This document shows, one piece after another, positions 6,361 through 13,004 of a stretch of 13,004 nt of DNA. A program made the position numbers and the translations under genes. Position 1 is the first letter of the stretch, and the number at the start of each line of letters is the position of its first letter. Origin of the DNA: Brachyspira catarrhinii (GTDB taxonomy: Bacteria > Spirochaetota > Brachyspiria > Brachyspirales > Brachyspiraceae); assembly GCF_005518285.1 (NCBI RefSeq), contig NZ_SJDU01000022.1, forward strand, positions 1-13,004, given 5' to 3'. The notes beneath the pieces were generated by a model that worked only from the letters and a program-made list of their open reading frames with translations, did no database searches and was not told the origin of the DNA.

Positions 6361-7197
6361 ATGGCTATGTTAGGTAAGCAAGTAAGAATGAGCAGACTTA
6401 TCAACAAAAAAAGTAATAAGATGATGGCTATAACGGTTGACCATGCTATTTCAAGAGGAATAGCGCCTATGAAAGGTTTACAGCCTATACAAAAAACCAT
6501 AGACGCTATTTTAAAAGGCAGACCAGATGCCATTACAATGACTAAAGGTATCGCTGAACATTGTATGTGGAATCATGCTGGAGAAGCGTCCATACTTTTA
6601 AAATGTTCAAGTTATGCACCCGTGTATCCAACAAAAGATGTGGCTTTTGGAACGGTTGACGAGGCTATTAGAATGGGAGCGGATGCCGTTTCTATAGGGG
6701 CTATGACTTTAGGAAATTACCAAGATATTCAATTTGAAGAAATAGGTAAATTTTCTGAAGAATGTATGAGAAAAGGTATGCCTTTAATCGGGCATATATA
6801 CCCTAAAGGCGAAACAGTTCCTAAAGATAAACAAAACTCTTGGGAAAATATAGCTTATTCCGTTAGAAGCGCCGCGGAATTAGGAATAGATATTATAAAA
6901 ACTACATATACTGGCGACCCCGATAGTATGTCTAAAGTCGTTAATCTATGTCCTGCAAGAGTAGTTATACAAGGAGGCGATGCTTGTAAAACATTAGACG
7001 ATTATCTCAATATGACGAGAGACGCTATGGATTGCGGCGTAGGCGGAGTAACTATGGGAAGATTTGTCTGGGACTATAAAGATATAACGGCGTTAGTTAT
7101 AGCTTTAAGGTATATTATACATGAAGGCTATAGCGTAAAAGAAGCTAAAGAGCTTTTGACTCAATTAGAAAATGATAAAAATTATGAAAAATTCTAA
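6361..7197 (+). CDS. Class I aldolase, DhnA/FbaB (MJ0400-like) family
   Basis: This 278-residue TIM-barrel aldolase forms a Schiff base on lysine. Key elements are DHA (27-29) after the first strand, AIRMGADAVSIG (102-113), MPLIGHIYPKG (140-150) and DIIKTTYTGD (177-186) with K180 the predicted Schiff-base lysine. The phosphate-binding GGD and GRF segments (205-207, 233-235) follow. The layout matches archaeal-type class I fructose-bisphosphate aldolase and ADH synthase of the MJ0400 type better than LsrF. In this operon it should cleave a phosphorylated ketose or keto-acid made by the neighbouring dehydrogenase and FGGY kinase. Class I chemistry is unlike the class II aldolase IolJ of the related inositol pathway. 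GGAGG at 6348-6352 fixes the ATG. It lies 60 bases after the dehydrogenase gene. Confidence 0.85.
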   Translation: MAMLGKQVRMSRLINKKSNKMMAITVDHAISRGIAPMKGLQPIQKTIDAILKGRPDAITMTKGIAEHCMWNHAGEASILLKCSSYAPVYPTKDVAFGTVDEAIRMGADAVSIGAMTLGNYQDIQFEEIGKFSEECMRKGMPLIGHIYPKGETVPKDKQNSWENIAYSVRSAAELGIDIIKTTYTGDPDSMSKVVNLCPARVVIQGGDACKTLDDYLNMTRDAMDCGVGGVTMGRFVWDYKDITALVIALRYIIHEGYSVKEAKELLTQLENDKNYEKF

Positions 7198-7235
7198 TTG
7201 AATTATATAAAATTTTATTATGGGGAAATATATTT

Positions 7236-8777
7236 ATGCAAAACGGATATTTATTAGGCGTTGATATCGGCACATCAAGTATTAAAGTGGTGATTATAGA
7301 TAATAACGCTCAAATACATGGAGTATCTCAAGCTTCGTATAAGTTAATATCCCATAATAAGAATTATATACAAATAGATACGGAAGATTGCTGGAAAACA
7401 TACATAAAATGTTTAGAAAATATCTTTTCTGAAAAATTAATAAATCCTAAAGAAATTACGGGAATTGGTATATCTGGGCTATGTCCTGGTCTTACCGCTT
7501 TTGACGACAATGGAAATGTGTTGGTAGACCCAATAATATATTCGGATAGAAGAAGTTTAGAAGAAGCTACTTTTATAGAAAAAACTATCGGTAATGATAA
7601 TATTTTTTCTATAACGGCTAATAGAGTTATGGCTGGAGCAATTTCTTCGACTTCTATGTTATGGATAAAAAGAAATATGCCAGAACAATATCGAAGCACA
7701 AAATATTTTGGACATATCAATACTTTATTTGCATATCTTATGACTAAATCTTTTGCCGTAGATTATTCTAACGCTTCTTATACTGGGTTGTTTGAAACGG
7801 TAAAAGGTACGGATGGTAATTGGAGCGAAGAACTATGCGATAAAATTGGCATAGATATTAAAAAACTTCCTCCAATTCTATCTTCTTTTAATATTGTAGG
7901 GTATTTAAATAACCATGATATTATTTCTTTAGGAATACCAAAAGATACGCCAGTTGTAATAGGCGGAGGAGACACCTCTTGCGCTACTTTTGCGGCTGGA
8001 ATAACAAAAGACGGAGATGTATGCGAATCTGTCGGAACGACAAATGTATTAACGGTTTGCGTAGATAAACCTTTATTTGATAACAGATTTTTAAATCGTT
8101 GTCATGTCGTAGACGGAACTTGGATTTATCAAGGAGCGTTATCTCATGTCGGTTCTTCATTGCAGTGGTTTAGAGATAACTTTTGCGAAGATATTATTAA
8201 AAAGGCGAAGCATGAACTATGCGATAAAACGGCTTATCAATTAATGGATGAGGAAGCGTCTAATTCGCCTCAAGGAGCTAACGGAGTTGTTTTTCTACCA
8301 TATATGCTTGGGGAGAGAAGCCCTATATGGGACCCTTATGCGAGGGGAGTATTTTTTGGTATTTCATTATTTAATAAAAGAAACGATTTAATAAGAGCCA
8401 TTATGGAAGGATGCGGATACGGTTTAAAACAACTTATAGAAATAGCGCAAGAAATAAGACATTCGGATATAAGCGATTTTATTTCTATAGGAGGCGGAGC
8501 TAAAAGCGAAATATGGGCTAAAATTAAATCGGATATAACGGGAAAAGATATTACCATCCTCGATATTAACGATATGGCGCCAGTAGGGGCTGCCTTGTTA
8601 GCGGGAGTTGGAAATAATACATTCCAAAATGTTTATCAAGCGTCTGATAAAGTAAATAAATCGGTATATAAATATATAACAAGTAATAATTCTTTGGCGT
8701 ATGAGAATAATTATAAAGTTTATACAAATTTATATCCTAAAATTAAAGATTTATTTGCTATTTTAAATAACGATTAA
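7236..8777 (+). CDS. FGGY-family carbohydrate kinase
   Basis: This 513-residue ATP-dependent kinase is of the xylulokinase/gluconokinase class. The N-terminal ATPase core starts with GVDIGTSSIKVVIID (8-22), GISGLCPG (78-85) follows, and the substrate-side Y-S-D-R-R element is at 102-106. The catalytic base should be D246 in GGGDTS (243-248). The C-terminal half has CESVGTTN (263-270), LPYMLGERSP (354-363) and the adenosine-binding GGGAKS (419-424). The length is normal for FGGY enzymes and no key motif is missing. It would phosphorylate the keto-sugar or keto-acid delivered by the MDR enzyme, most likely at the terminal hydroxyl, to give the aldolase substrate. The exact sugar cannot be read from the sequence. 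The ribosome binding site (GGGG at 7222-7225, ten bases from ATG) is weaker than its neighbours'. Confidence 0.92.
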   Translation: MQNGYLLGVDIGTSSIKVVIIDNNAQIHGVSQASYKLISHNKNYIQIDTEDCWKTYIKCLENIFSEKLINPKEITGIGISGLCPGLTAFDDNGNVLVDPIIYSDRRSLEEATFIEKTIGNDNIFSITANRVMAGAISSTSMLWIKRNMPEQYRSTKYFGHINTLFAYLMTKSFAVDYSNASYTGLFETVKGTDGNWSEELCDKIGIDIKKLPPILSSFNIVGYLNNHDIISLGIPKDTPVVIGGGDTSCATFAAGITKDGDVCESVGTTNVLTVCVDKPLFDNRFLNRCHVVDGTWIYQGALSHVGSSLQWFRDNFCEDIIKKAKHELCDKTAYQLMDEEASNSPQGANGVVFLPYMLGERSPIWDPYARGVFFGISLFNKRNDLIRAIMEGCGYGLKQLIEIAQEIRHSDISDFISIGGGAKSEIWAKIKSDITGKDITILDINDMAPVGAALLAGVGNNTFQNVYQASDKVNKSVYKYITSNNSLAYENNYKVYTNLYPKIKDLFAILNND

Positions 8778-8801
8778 ATAAAGAGAGAAGGAGAATATAA
8801 A

Positions 8802-9818
8802 ATGAAAAAGTCAATCATTGTTTTAAGCGTAATATGTTTAAGTTTAATTAACCTATTAGGGTGTCGTGGAAAAAGTTCATCTGGAGTGGTAACAATGAAT
8901 TTAAGCGTGCCAGACCCAGTGGATTCTTATATTCACAAAGCGGCGGTTGAATTCGTTCAAAGAGTTAAAGAATATTCTGATAATACTATCAATATTAATA
9001 TTTCGGCGAACGGTTCTTTGTATGGAGGAGATTCTTCCGCTGGAATTAAACAGCTATCATCTGGAGCTTTAGATATAGTTATATTAGCTACATCTTTATA
9101 TGGAAGTTTTAATCCAAATTTCAATATAATAAGCGTTCCATTTTTGTATGATAATCAACAGCAATTAGTGGATTATCTAAATAGCGATATTGGAGATTCT
9201 TTAATGCAAAGCGTTTCTAATATGAATATAAGTTGTGTTGGAAAATGGACTCGTTCTTTTAGAAAAATAACTTCTTCTAAAAGTCCTATAAATAGCCCTG
9301 ACGATTTAAAAGGCATGGTATTAAGAGTTCCTAATAATTCTTTGTATGTATTATATTTTTCGGCTGCTGGAGCTACATGCACTCCTATGAATTTTAGCGA
9401 AGTATATAACGCATTGCAATTAAGAACTTTGGACGGACAGGAAAACCCTATAGATGTCCCTTTTTCAAATAAATTTTGGGAAGTTCAAAAATATATTAGC
9501 GGAACGGACCATATGGCTGATGCATGGCTTGTTGGAATAAATTCTAAAAAATTTGAATCTTTAACTCAAGCTCAAAAAGAAGCTATATTAAGAGCTGGAG
9601 AAGAGGTTCAACAGTGGAATGTGGAATTTATAGAAAAAGAAGATAAAACTGGTTTGGAAGTATTAACCGAAAACGGCATGATATACAACGAAATATCTTC
9701 CCAAAATAGGCAAAAATTTATAGATATAGCAAAAGGCTTATATTCTGATTTTTCTACTTTGGTAGGAGACGCGGATTTGTTTAATAAAACAATAGAGTTC
9801 TGCGGAAAAAATAAATAG
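8802..9818 (+). CDS. dctP: TRAP transporter substrate-binding lipoprotein DctP
   Basis: This 338-residue extracytoplasmic solute receptor belongs to a TRAP transporter. The N-terminus is a lipoprotein signal: KK, a hydrophobic core, and lipobox LLGC with the lipidated cysteine C21. The mature protein shows DctP hallmarks: a substrate-binding arginine in LKGMVLRVPNN (R175), LDGQENP (210-216), and the long hinge helix that follows (SKKFESLTQAQKEAI). In the family this arginine contacts the carboxylate of the ligand, so an organic or sugar acid is the likely substrate. It passes ligand to the DctQ-DctM membrane pair encoded next. The lipid anchor keeps it at the membrane, as in Gram-positives and some spirochaetes. 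AAGGAG at 8788-8793 sets the ATG. A stable hairpin follows the gene. Confidence 0.95.
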   Translation: MKKSIIVLSVICLSLINLLGCRGKSSSGVVTMNLSVPDPVDSYIHKAAVEFVQRVKEYSDNTININISANGSLYGGDSSAGIKQLSSGALDIVILATSLYGSFNPNFNIISVPFLYDNQQQLVDYLNSDIGDSLMQSVSNMNISCVGKWTRSFRKITSSKSPINSPDDLKGMVLRVPNNSLYVLYFSAAGATCTPMNFSEVYNALQLRTLDGQENPIDVPFSNKFWEVQKYISGTDHMADAWLVGINSKKFESLTQAQKEAILRAGEEVQQWNVEFIEKEDKTGLEVLTENGMIYNEISSQNRQKFIDIAKGLYSDFSTLVGDADLFNKTIEFCGKNK

Positions 9819-9840
9819 CCCAAACTAATAAAACATATAG

Positions 9841-9878
9841 GTAAGGATAATTATAAAAGCTTATTAAATTATCCTTAC
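9841..9878 (+). other. Perfect 12-bp intercistronic hairpin between dctP and dctQ
   Basis: GTAAGGATAATT (9841-9852) and AATTATCCTTAC (9867-9878) are exact inverted copies around a 14-base loop. The stem extends by four more A/T pairs with a one-base bulge. No T-run follows, so it is not a classical terminator. In the only large gap of the operon (90 bases), it may shield dctP mRNA from 3' decay or attenuate downstream transcription, giving an excess of the binding protein. Confidence 0.7.
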
Positions 9879-9908
9879 TATATAAATATTAAAAAATAGG
9901 AGAATGAA

Positions 9909-10433
9909 ATGAAAAATTTAAATAATGGCTTAAATATTTTCAAAATTATCAACTTTATAGAAGATATTTTATGCGCTATTACATTAATCGGATTATTTTT
10001 TACAATAATACTACAAATACTTGGAAGAGTATTTTCTCATCCTTTTCCTTGGACTGAAGAAACTACTCGTTATTTGTTTATTTATATGATGTTTATAGCT
10101 TTAGCGGCTGGTTTTAATAAAGCCGAATCTTCGAGAGTTATAATATTTATTTCAATAGGTCCTAAATGGTTGAAAAAATTAGCAAAAATAATATATATAG
10201 TTTTTGTAATTGGATTTTTTCTATTTATGTTTATATACGGGCTTATGCTCGTTCATCAACAAATAAGTATGAACGAAACCGCTACGGCTTTATCAATGCC
10301 AATTTTTATTATAGGAACATGCGTGCCTATATCTGGCATATTAGGAATAATTGGCGTCATACAAAGCTTAATTCAATATCCAGATAAGGTTAATATACCA
10401 GACAAAATAGACCCAAAAGATATGGAAATATAA
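9909..10433 (+). CDS. dctQ: TRAP transporter small permease DctQ
   Basis: This 174-residue integral membrane protein has four hydrophobic helices (roughly 18-40, 54-70, 92-115 and 130-152). The conserved P-W-T-E-E segment (47-51) after the first helix is a signature of the DctQ subunit. It partners with DctM and docks the DctP receptor at the membrane to drive ion-coupled uptake. GGAG at about 9899-9902 precedes the ATG at 9909. Its stop codon is embedded in the ribosome binding site of the next gene, so DctQ and DctM translation are probably coupled. Confidence 0.93.
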   Translation: MKNLNNGLNIFKIINFIEDILCAITLIGLFFTIILQILGRVFSHPFPWTEETTRYLFIYMMFIALAAGFNKAESSRVIIFISIGPKWLKKLAKIIYIVFVIGFFLFMFIYGLMLVHQQISMNETATALSMPIFIIGTCVPISGILGIIGVIQSLIQYPDKVNIPDKIDPKDMEI

Positions 10434-10445
10434 GGAGTTATTATT

Positions 10446-11729
10446 ATGATGAGCATAACTTTATTAATCATTTTTATCGTTTTAATGTTTGTAGGAGTTC
10501 CTATAGCGGTGTCTTTAGGAGCGGCTTCAGTAATAGTATTAATTTTAATGACGGATTTGCCTCTTACTTTAGTGGCGCAATCTATGTATACTTCAATGAA
10601 TAGTTTTATCATGGTTGCAGTTCCGTTATTTATATTGTGCGGTTCTTTAATGGATGAAGGAGGAGTCGCCGATAAGATTTATGATTTGGCTGACGCCGCA
10701 GTAGGTTGGATATACGGAGGACTTGGACATGTATCGGTTTTGGTTAGCATGCTTTTTGCTGGTATGTCTGGCTCTTCAGTAGCTGCTATAGCGAGCATTG
10801 GAAAAATGAGCATTAACGCTTTAACTAAAAAGGGTTATTCAAAAGGATACGCTACGGCTATAAATTTAACTGGTTCTATGCTGGCTACCGTTATTCCGCC
10901 TTCAATTTTGATGATAGTCGCCGCTTCTACAGCAAACATATCGATAGGACAAGCTTTAGCGGCTGGATTTATTCCTGGTATTATTATGGGACTAATCTAT
11001 ATGGTATATAACTTTTTATATTGTAAAAAGAATGGAATTGGCGATAAGTCAAAATTTTCTATAAAAAGATTAGCTAAAGCGTTTTTAAAAGCCGTGCCTG
11101 CATTGATTAGTCCCGTTATTCTTTTGGGCGGAGTATTTACTGGAATATACACTCCAACGGAAGGAGCGGCTATAGGCGTTGGATATACGATATTGATTGC
11201 AATTTATGTTTATAGAAGTTTGAATTGGAAAGATATACCAAATATAGTTATCAAAAATGCAAAAGCAACTGGCACGATACTTTTTGTAGCTATTACGGCA
11301 AAACCTGCGGCTTTGATTTTTGAATTAGACGGACTCCCAACTTTAATTGCAAATTATTTGATAAATATATCTTCAAATCAAATAGCGATAATGTTAATAT
11401 TATTTGTATTTTTAATATTAGTCGGTATGTTTATGGACGCTACGGCTGCAATTTATATTTTAGTTCCAATATTGCTGCCAGCCGTTACTTCGGTAGGAGT
11501 TTCGCCTTTATTTTTTATTGTATTTTTAGTAATAAGTTTGGCTTTGGGTTTGATTACGCCTCCAGTTGGAGTATGTTTATACGCAGCCTCAAATGTTACG
11601 GGACTTTCTATTGAATCTATTATAAAAGCTTCCGTCCCGTGGATTATTTTAACGATAGCTATTTTAATATTGTTTATAATATTTCCAAATATTATACTTG
11701 TTCCTGTTTCATTAATATTTGGAACATAA
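10446..11729 (+). CDS. dctM: TRAP transporter large permease DctM
   Basis: This 427-residue, highly hydrophobic protein has about twelve membrane segments and forms the ion-coupled transport channel of the TRAP system. Visible family landmarks are the early VGVPIAVSLGAAS region, VPLFILCGSLMDEGG (58-72), the G-M-S-G-S-S-V-A loop (105-112), ATVIPPSILMIV (147-158), TPTEGAAIGV (235-244) and LGLITPPVGVCLY (370-382). The paired P-P-S and P-P-V-G hairpins are the usual re-entrant sites. The length is standard. It starts 12 bases after dctQ, with AAGGAG at 10432-10437 overlapping that gene's stop, which supports the ATG at 10446 and coupled synthesis. The next ATG (10449) would be an equally spaced alternative. 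Confidence 0.95.
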   Translation: MMSITLLIIFIVLMFVGVPIAVSLGAASVIVLILMTDLPLTLVAQSMYTSMNSFIMVAVPLFILCGSLMDEGGVADKIYDLADAAVGWIYGGLGHVSVLVSMLFAGMSGSSVAAIASIGKMSINALTKKGYSKGYATAINLTGSMLATVIPPSILMIVAASTANISIGQALAAGFIPGIIMGLIYMVYNFLYCKKNGIGDKSKFSIKRLAKAFLKAVPALISPVILLGGVFTGIYTPTEGAAIGVGYTILIAIYVYRSLNWKDIPNIVIKNAKATGTILFVAITAKPAALIFELDGLPTLIANYLINISSNQIAIMLILFVFLILVGMFMDATAAIYILVPILLPAVTSVGVSPLFFIVFLVISLALGLITPPVGVCLYAASNVTGLSIESIIKASVPWIILTIAILILFIIFPNIILVPVSLIFGT

Positions 11730-11777
11730 TATATTTAAAACTAAAAAATAATTTAATTAATTAAGGAGAATTAATAA

Positions 11778-12743
11778 ATGAAAATTATTATATTGGACGG
11801 ATATACGGAAAACCCAGGAGATTTATCTTGGGAAGGTTTTGAAAAATTGGGAGAATTAAAAGTATACGACAGAACGAATGTAAATGATAACGGAGAAATA
11901 ATAAAAAGGATAGGAGACGCCGATATTGTATATACTAATAAAACTCCGTTAAATATGGAAGTTTTAGAATCTTGCAAATCAATAAAATTTATAGGAGTTT
12001 TGGCTACAGGATATAATGTTGTAGATATAGAAACGGCAAAAAAATTAAAAATACCAGTTAGCAATATACCTACATACGGAACAACAGCGGTAGCGCAATT
12101 TACGGCTGCGTTACTTTTGGAAATATGCCATCATATAGGACATCATAATAACGAAGTGAAAGCGGGAAGATGGACTGAAAATAAAGATTGGTGTTTTTGG
12201 GATTATCCTTTAATAGAACTTTCTGGTAAAACAGCTGGCATAATAGGTTTTGGAAGAATAGGAGAAGCTACGGGTAAAGTATTAAAAAGTCTTGGGATGA
12301 GAATAATAACCGCTACTGAAGATTTTAGAGAATCTCAAAAAGAAATAGCGGAACTTGTTTCTTTAGATGAATTATTTAGACAATCGGATGTTATTTCATT
12401 ACATTGTCCTTTATTGCCTAATACTGAAGGTATTATAAATAAAAATAATATATCAAAAATGAAAGATGGAGTTATAATATTAAACGCTTCGAGAGGCGGT
12501 TTAGTAATAGATAATGATTTAGCTGAAGGATTAAATAGCGGTAAAATATACGCGGCTGGTTTGGATGTAGTTTCTGTAGAACCTATAGAAAAGAATAATC
12601 CTTTATTAAAAGCTAAAAATTGTTTTATTACGCCTCATATAGCATGGGCTTCCAAAGAAAGTAGAGCAAGATTAATGAATATAGCCGTTGAAAATCTTAA
12701 ATCTTTTATAGATGGCAAACCTCAAAATGTAGTTAATTTATAG
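11778..12743 (+). CDS. D-2-hydroxyacid dehydrogenase, hydroxypyruvate/glyoxylate reductase type
   Basis: This 321-residue NAD(P)H-dependent oxidoreductase belongs to the D-isomer-specific 2-hydroxyacid dehydrogenase family. The nucleotide-binding motif is GFGRIG (157-162). The catalytic triad is R239 (ASRGG), E268 (SVEP) and H287 (TPHIAW). The H-I-A-W-A-x-x-x-x-R-x-R-L-M block and the N-terminal LSWEGFEKLGEL motif are characteristic of glycerate dehydrogenase/hydroxypyruvate reductase rather than lactate or phosphoglycerate dehydrogenases. It would reduce hydroxypyruvate to D-glycerate (or glyoxylate to glycolate). Next to a glycerate kinase gene the D-glycerate role is the most sensible. AAGGAG at 11763-11768 supports the ATG. 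It sits 48 bases downstream of dctM and 9 bases upstream of the kinase gene. Confidence 0.88.
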   Translation: MKIIILDGYTENPGDLSWEGFEKLGELKVYDRTNVNDNGEIIKRIGDADIVYTNKTPLNMEVLESCKSIKFIGVLATGYNVVDIETAKKLKIPVSNIPTYGTTAVAQFTAALLLEICHHIGHHNNEVKAGRWTENKDWCFWDYPLIELSGKTAGIIGFGRIGEATGKVLKSLGMRIITATEDFRESQKEIAELVSLDELFRQSDVISLHCPLLPNTEGIINKNNISKMKDGVIILNASRGGLVIDNDLAEGLNSGKIYAAGLDVVSVEPIEKNNPLLKAKNCFITPHIAWASKESRARLMNIAVENLKSFIDGKPQNVVNL

Positions 12744-12752
12744 GTGATATAA

Positions 12753-13004
12753 ATGAAAAAAATTATCGTTATTCCCGATTCTTTTAAGGGTAGTTTGTCG
12801 AGTTTGGAAGTTTGCAACGCGATAGAAGAAGGAATATTAAAAGTATTCAAAAATGCAAAAATTAAAAAAATTCCCGTTGCGGACGGAGGCGAAGGAACTG
12901 TCGATTCCATTTTATACGCTACAGGAGGAAAAATAAAAAAAGTAAAAGTAAAAAATCCTCTCGGAGAGACTGTAGAAGCGAAATACGGAATAATCGACAA
13001 TAAT
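12753..13004 (+). CDS. Glycerate kinase, N-terminal part (cut by window end)
   Basis: The first 84 codons of a GarK/GlxK-type glycerate kinase run off the right edge. The family is about 370-380 residues, so less than a quarter is visible. The opening KKIIVIPDSFKGSLSS (2-17) and PVADGGEGTVDSI (41-53) are hallmark motifs of this family, followed by the typical V-x-N-P-L-G (67-71) region. It phosphorylates D-glycerate, usually to 2-phosphoglycerate in this family, and so feeds lower glycolysis. The start ATG lies 9 bases after the preceding stop. Its ribosome binding site AGGTGA (12742-12747) overlaps that stop codon, so translation with the reductase is probably coupled. The pairing with a hydroxypyruvate reductase strongly supports the function. 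Confidence 0.92.
   Translation, partial: MKKIIVIPDSFKGSLSSLEVCNAIEEGILKVFKNAKIKKIPVADGGEGTVDSILYATGGKIKKVKVKNPLGETVEAKYGIIDNN

Noticed and set aside
6361..8777. Aldolase plus FGGY kinase as LsrF/LsrK of autoinducer-2 degradation
   Set aside because: No LsrACDB transporter, LsrR or LsrG is present, the importer is TRAP-type, and the aldolase motifs resemble the MJ0400/FbaB group more than LsrF.

Overview
The window is a strongly AT-rich stretch of bacterial DNA, densely coded, with clear AGGAG-type ribosome binding sites. Many proteins are rich in Lys, Ile and Asn. The DctP lipoprotein, the LiaF-like membrane protein and the TRAP-driven catabolism suggest a low-GC anaerobe. A Brachyspira-like spirochaete or a low-GC Firmicute is plausible, but nothing here fixes the taxon.

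Left part (1-1513, + strand): the truncated 3' end of an unrecognised gene with a charged tail, a GNAT acetyltransferase, and a two-TM LiaF-like protein with its own promoter. The first 36 bases are a near-perfect inverted copy of 281-316, so the left edge may be an assembly or chimera boundary.

Minus-strand operon (3927 down to 1510): an M24 Xaa-Pro-type aminopeptidase, a membrane-anchored HNH nuclease and a uracil-DNA-glycosylase-like protein. They are packed with gaps of 9 and 3 bases and read from a full-consensus promoter (TTGACA-N17-TATAAT, 4015-3987).

Right part (4201-13004, + strand): an RpiR/SIS regulator gene, then a long operon starting at 5263. Gene order is zinc-dependent MDR dehydrogenase, class I (DhnA/FbaB-like) aldolase, FGGY sugar kinase, TRAP transporter dctP-dctQ-dctM, hydroxypyruvate-reductase-type D-2-hydroxyacid dehydrogenase, and a glycerate kinase cut by the window end. 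Two near-identical 17-bp palindromes, 23 bp apart, lie before the first gene. The downstream one contains the -35 box, which suggests repression by the adjacent RpiR protein.

Proposed joint function (inference): TRAP uptake of a sugar acid, oxidation to a keto-acid, phosphorylation at the terminal carbon, and retro-aldol cleavage to a triose phosphate plus a C3 oxo-acid (hydroxypyruvate or tartronate semialdehyde). The C3 acid would be reduced to D-glycerate and phosphorylated. I do not recognise this exact gene combination as a described pathway. It is the most interesting system in the window, together with its twin operator and an mRNA hairpin between dctP and dctQ.
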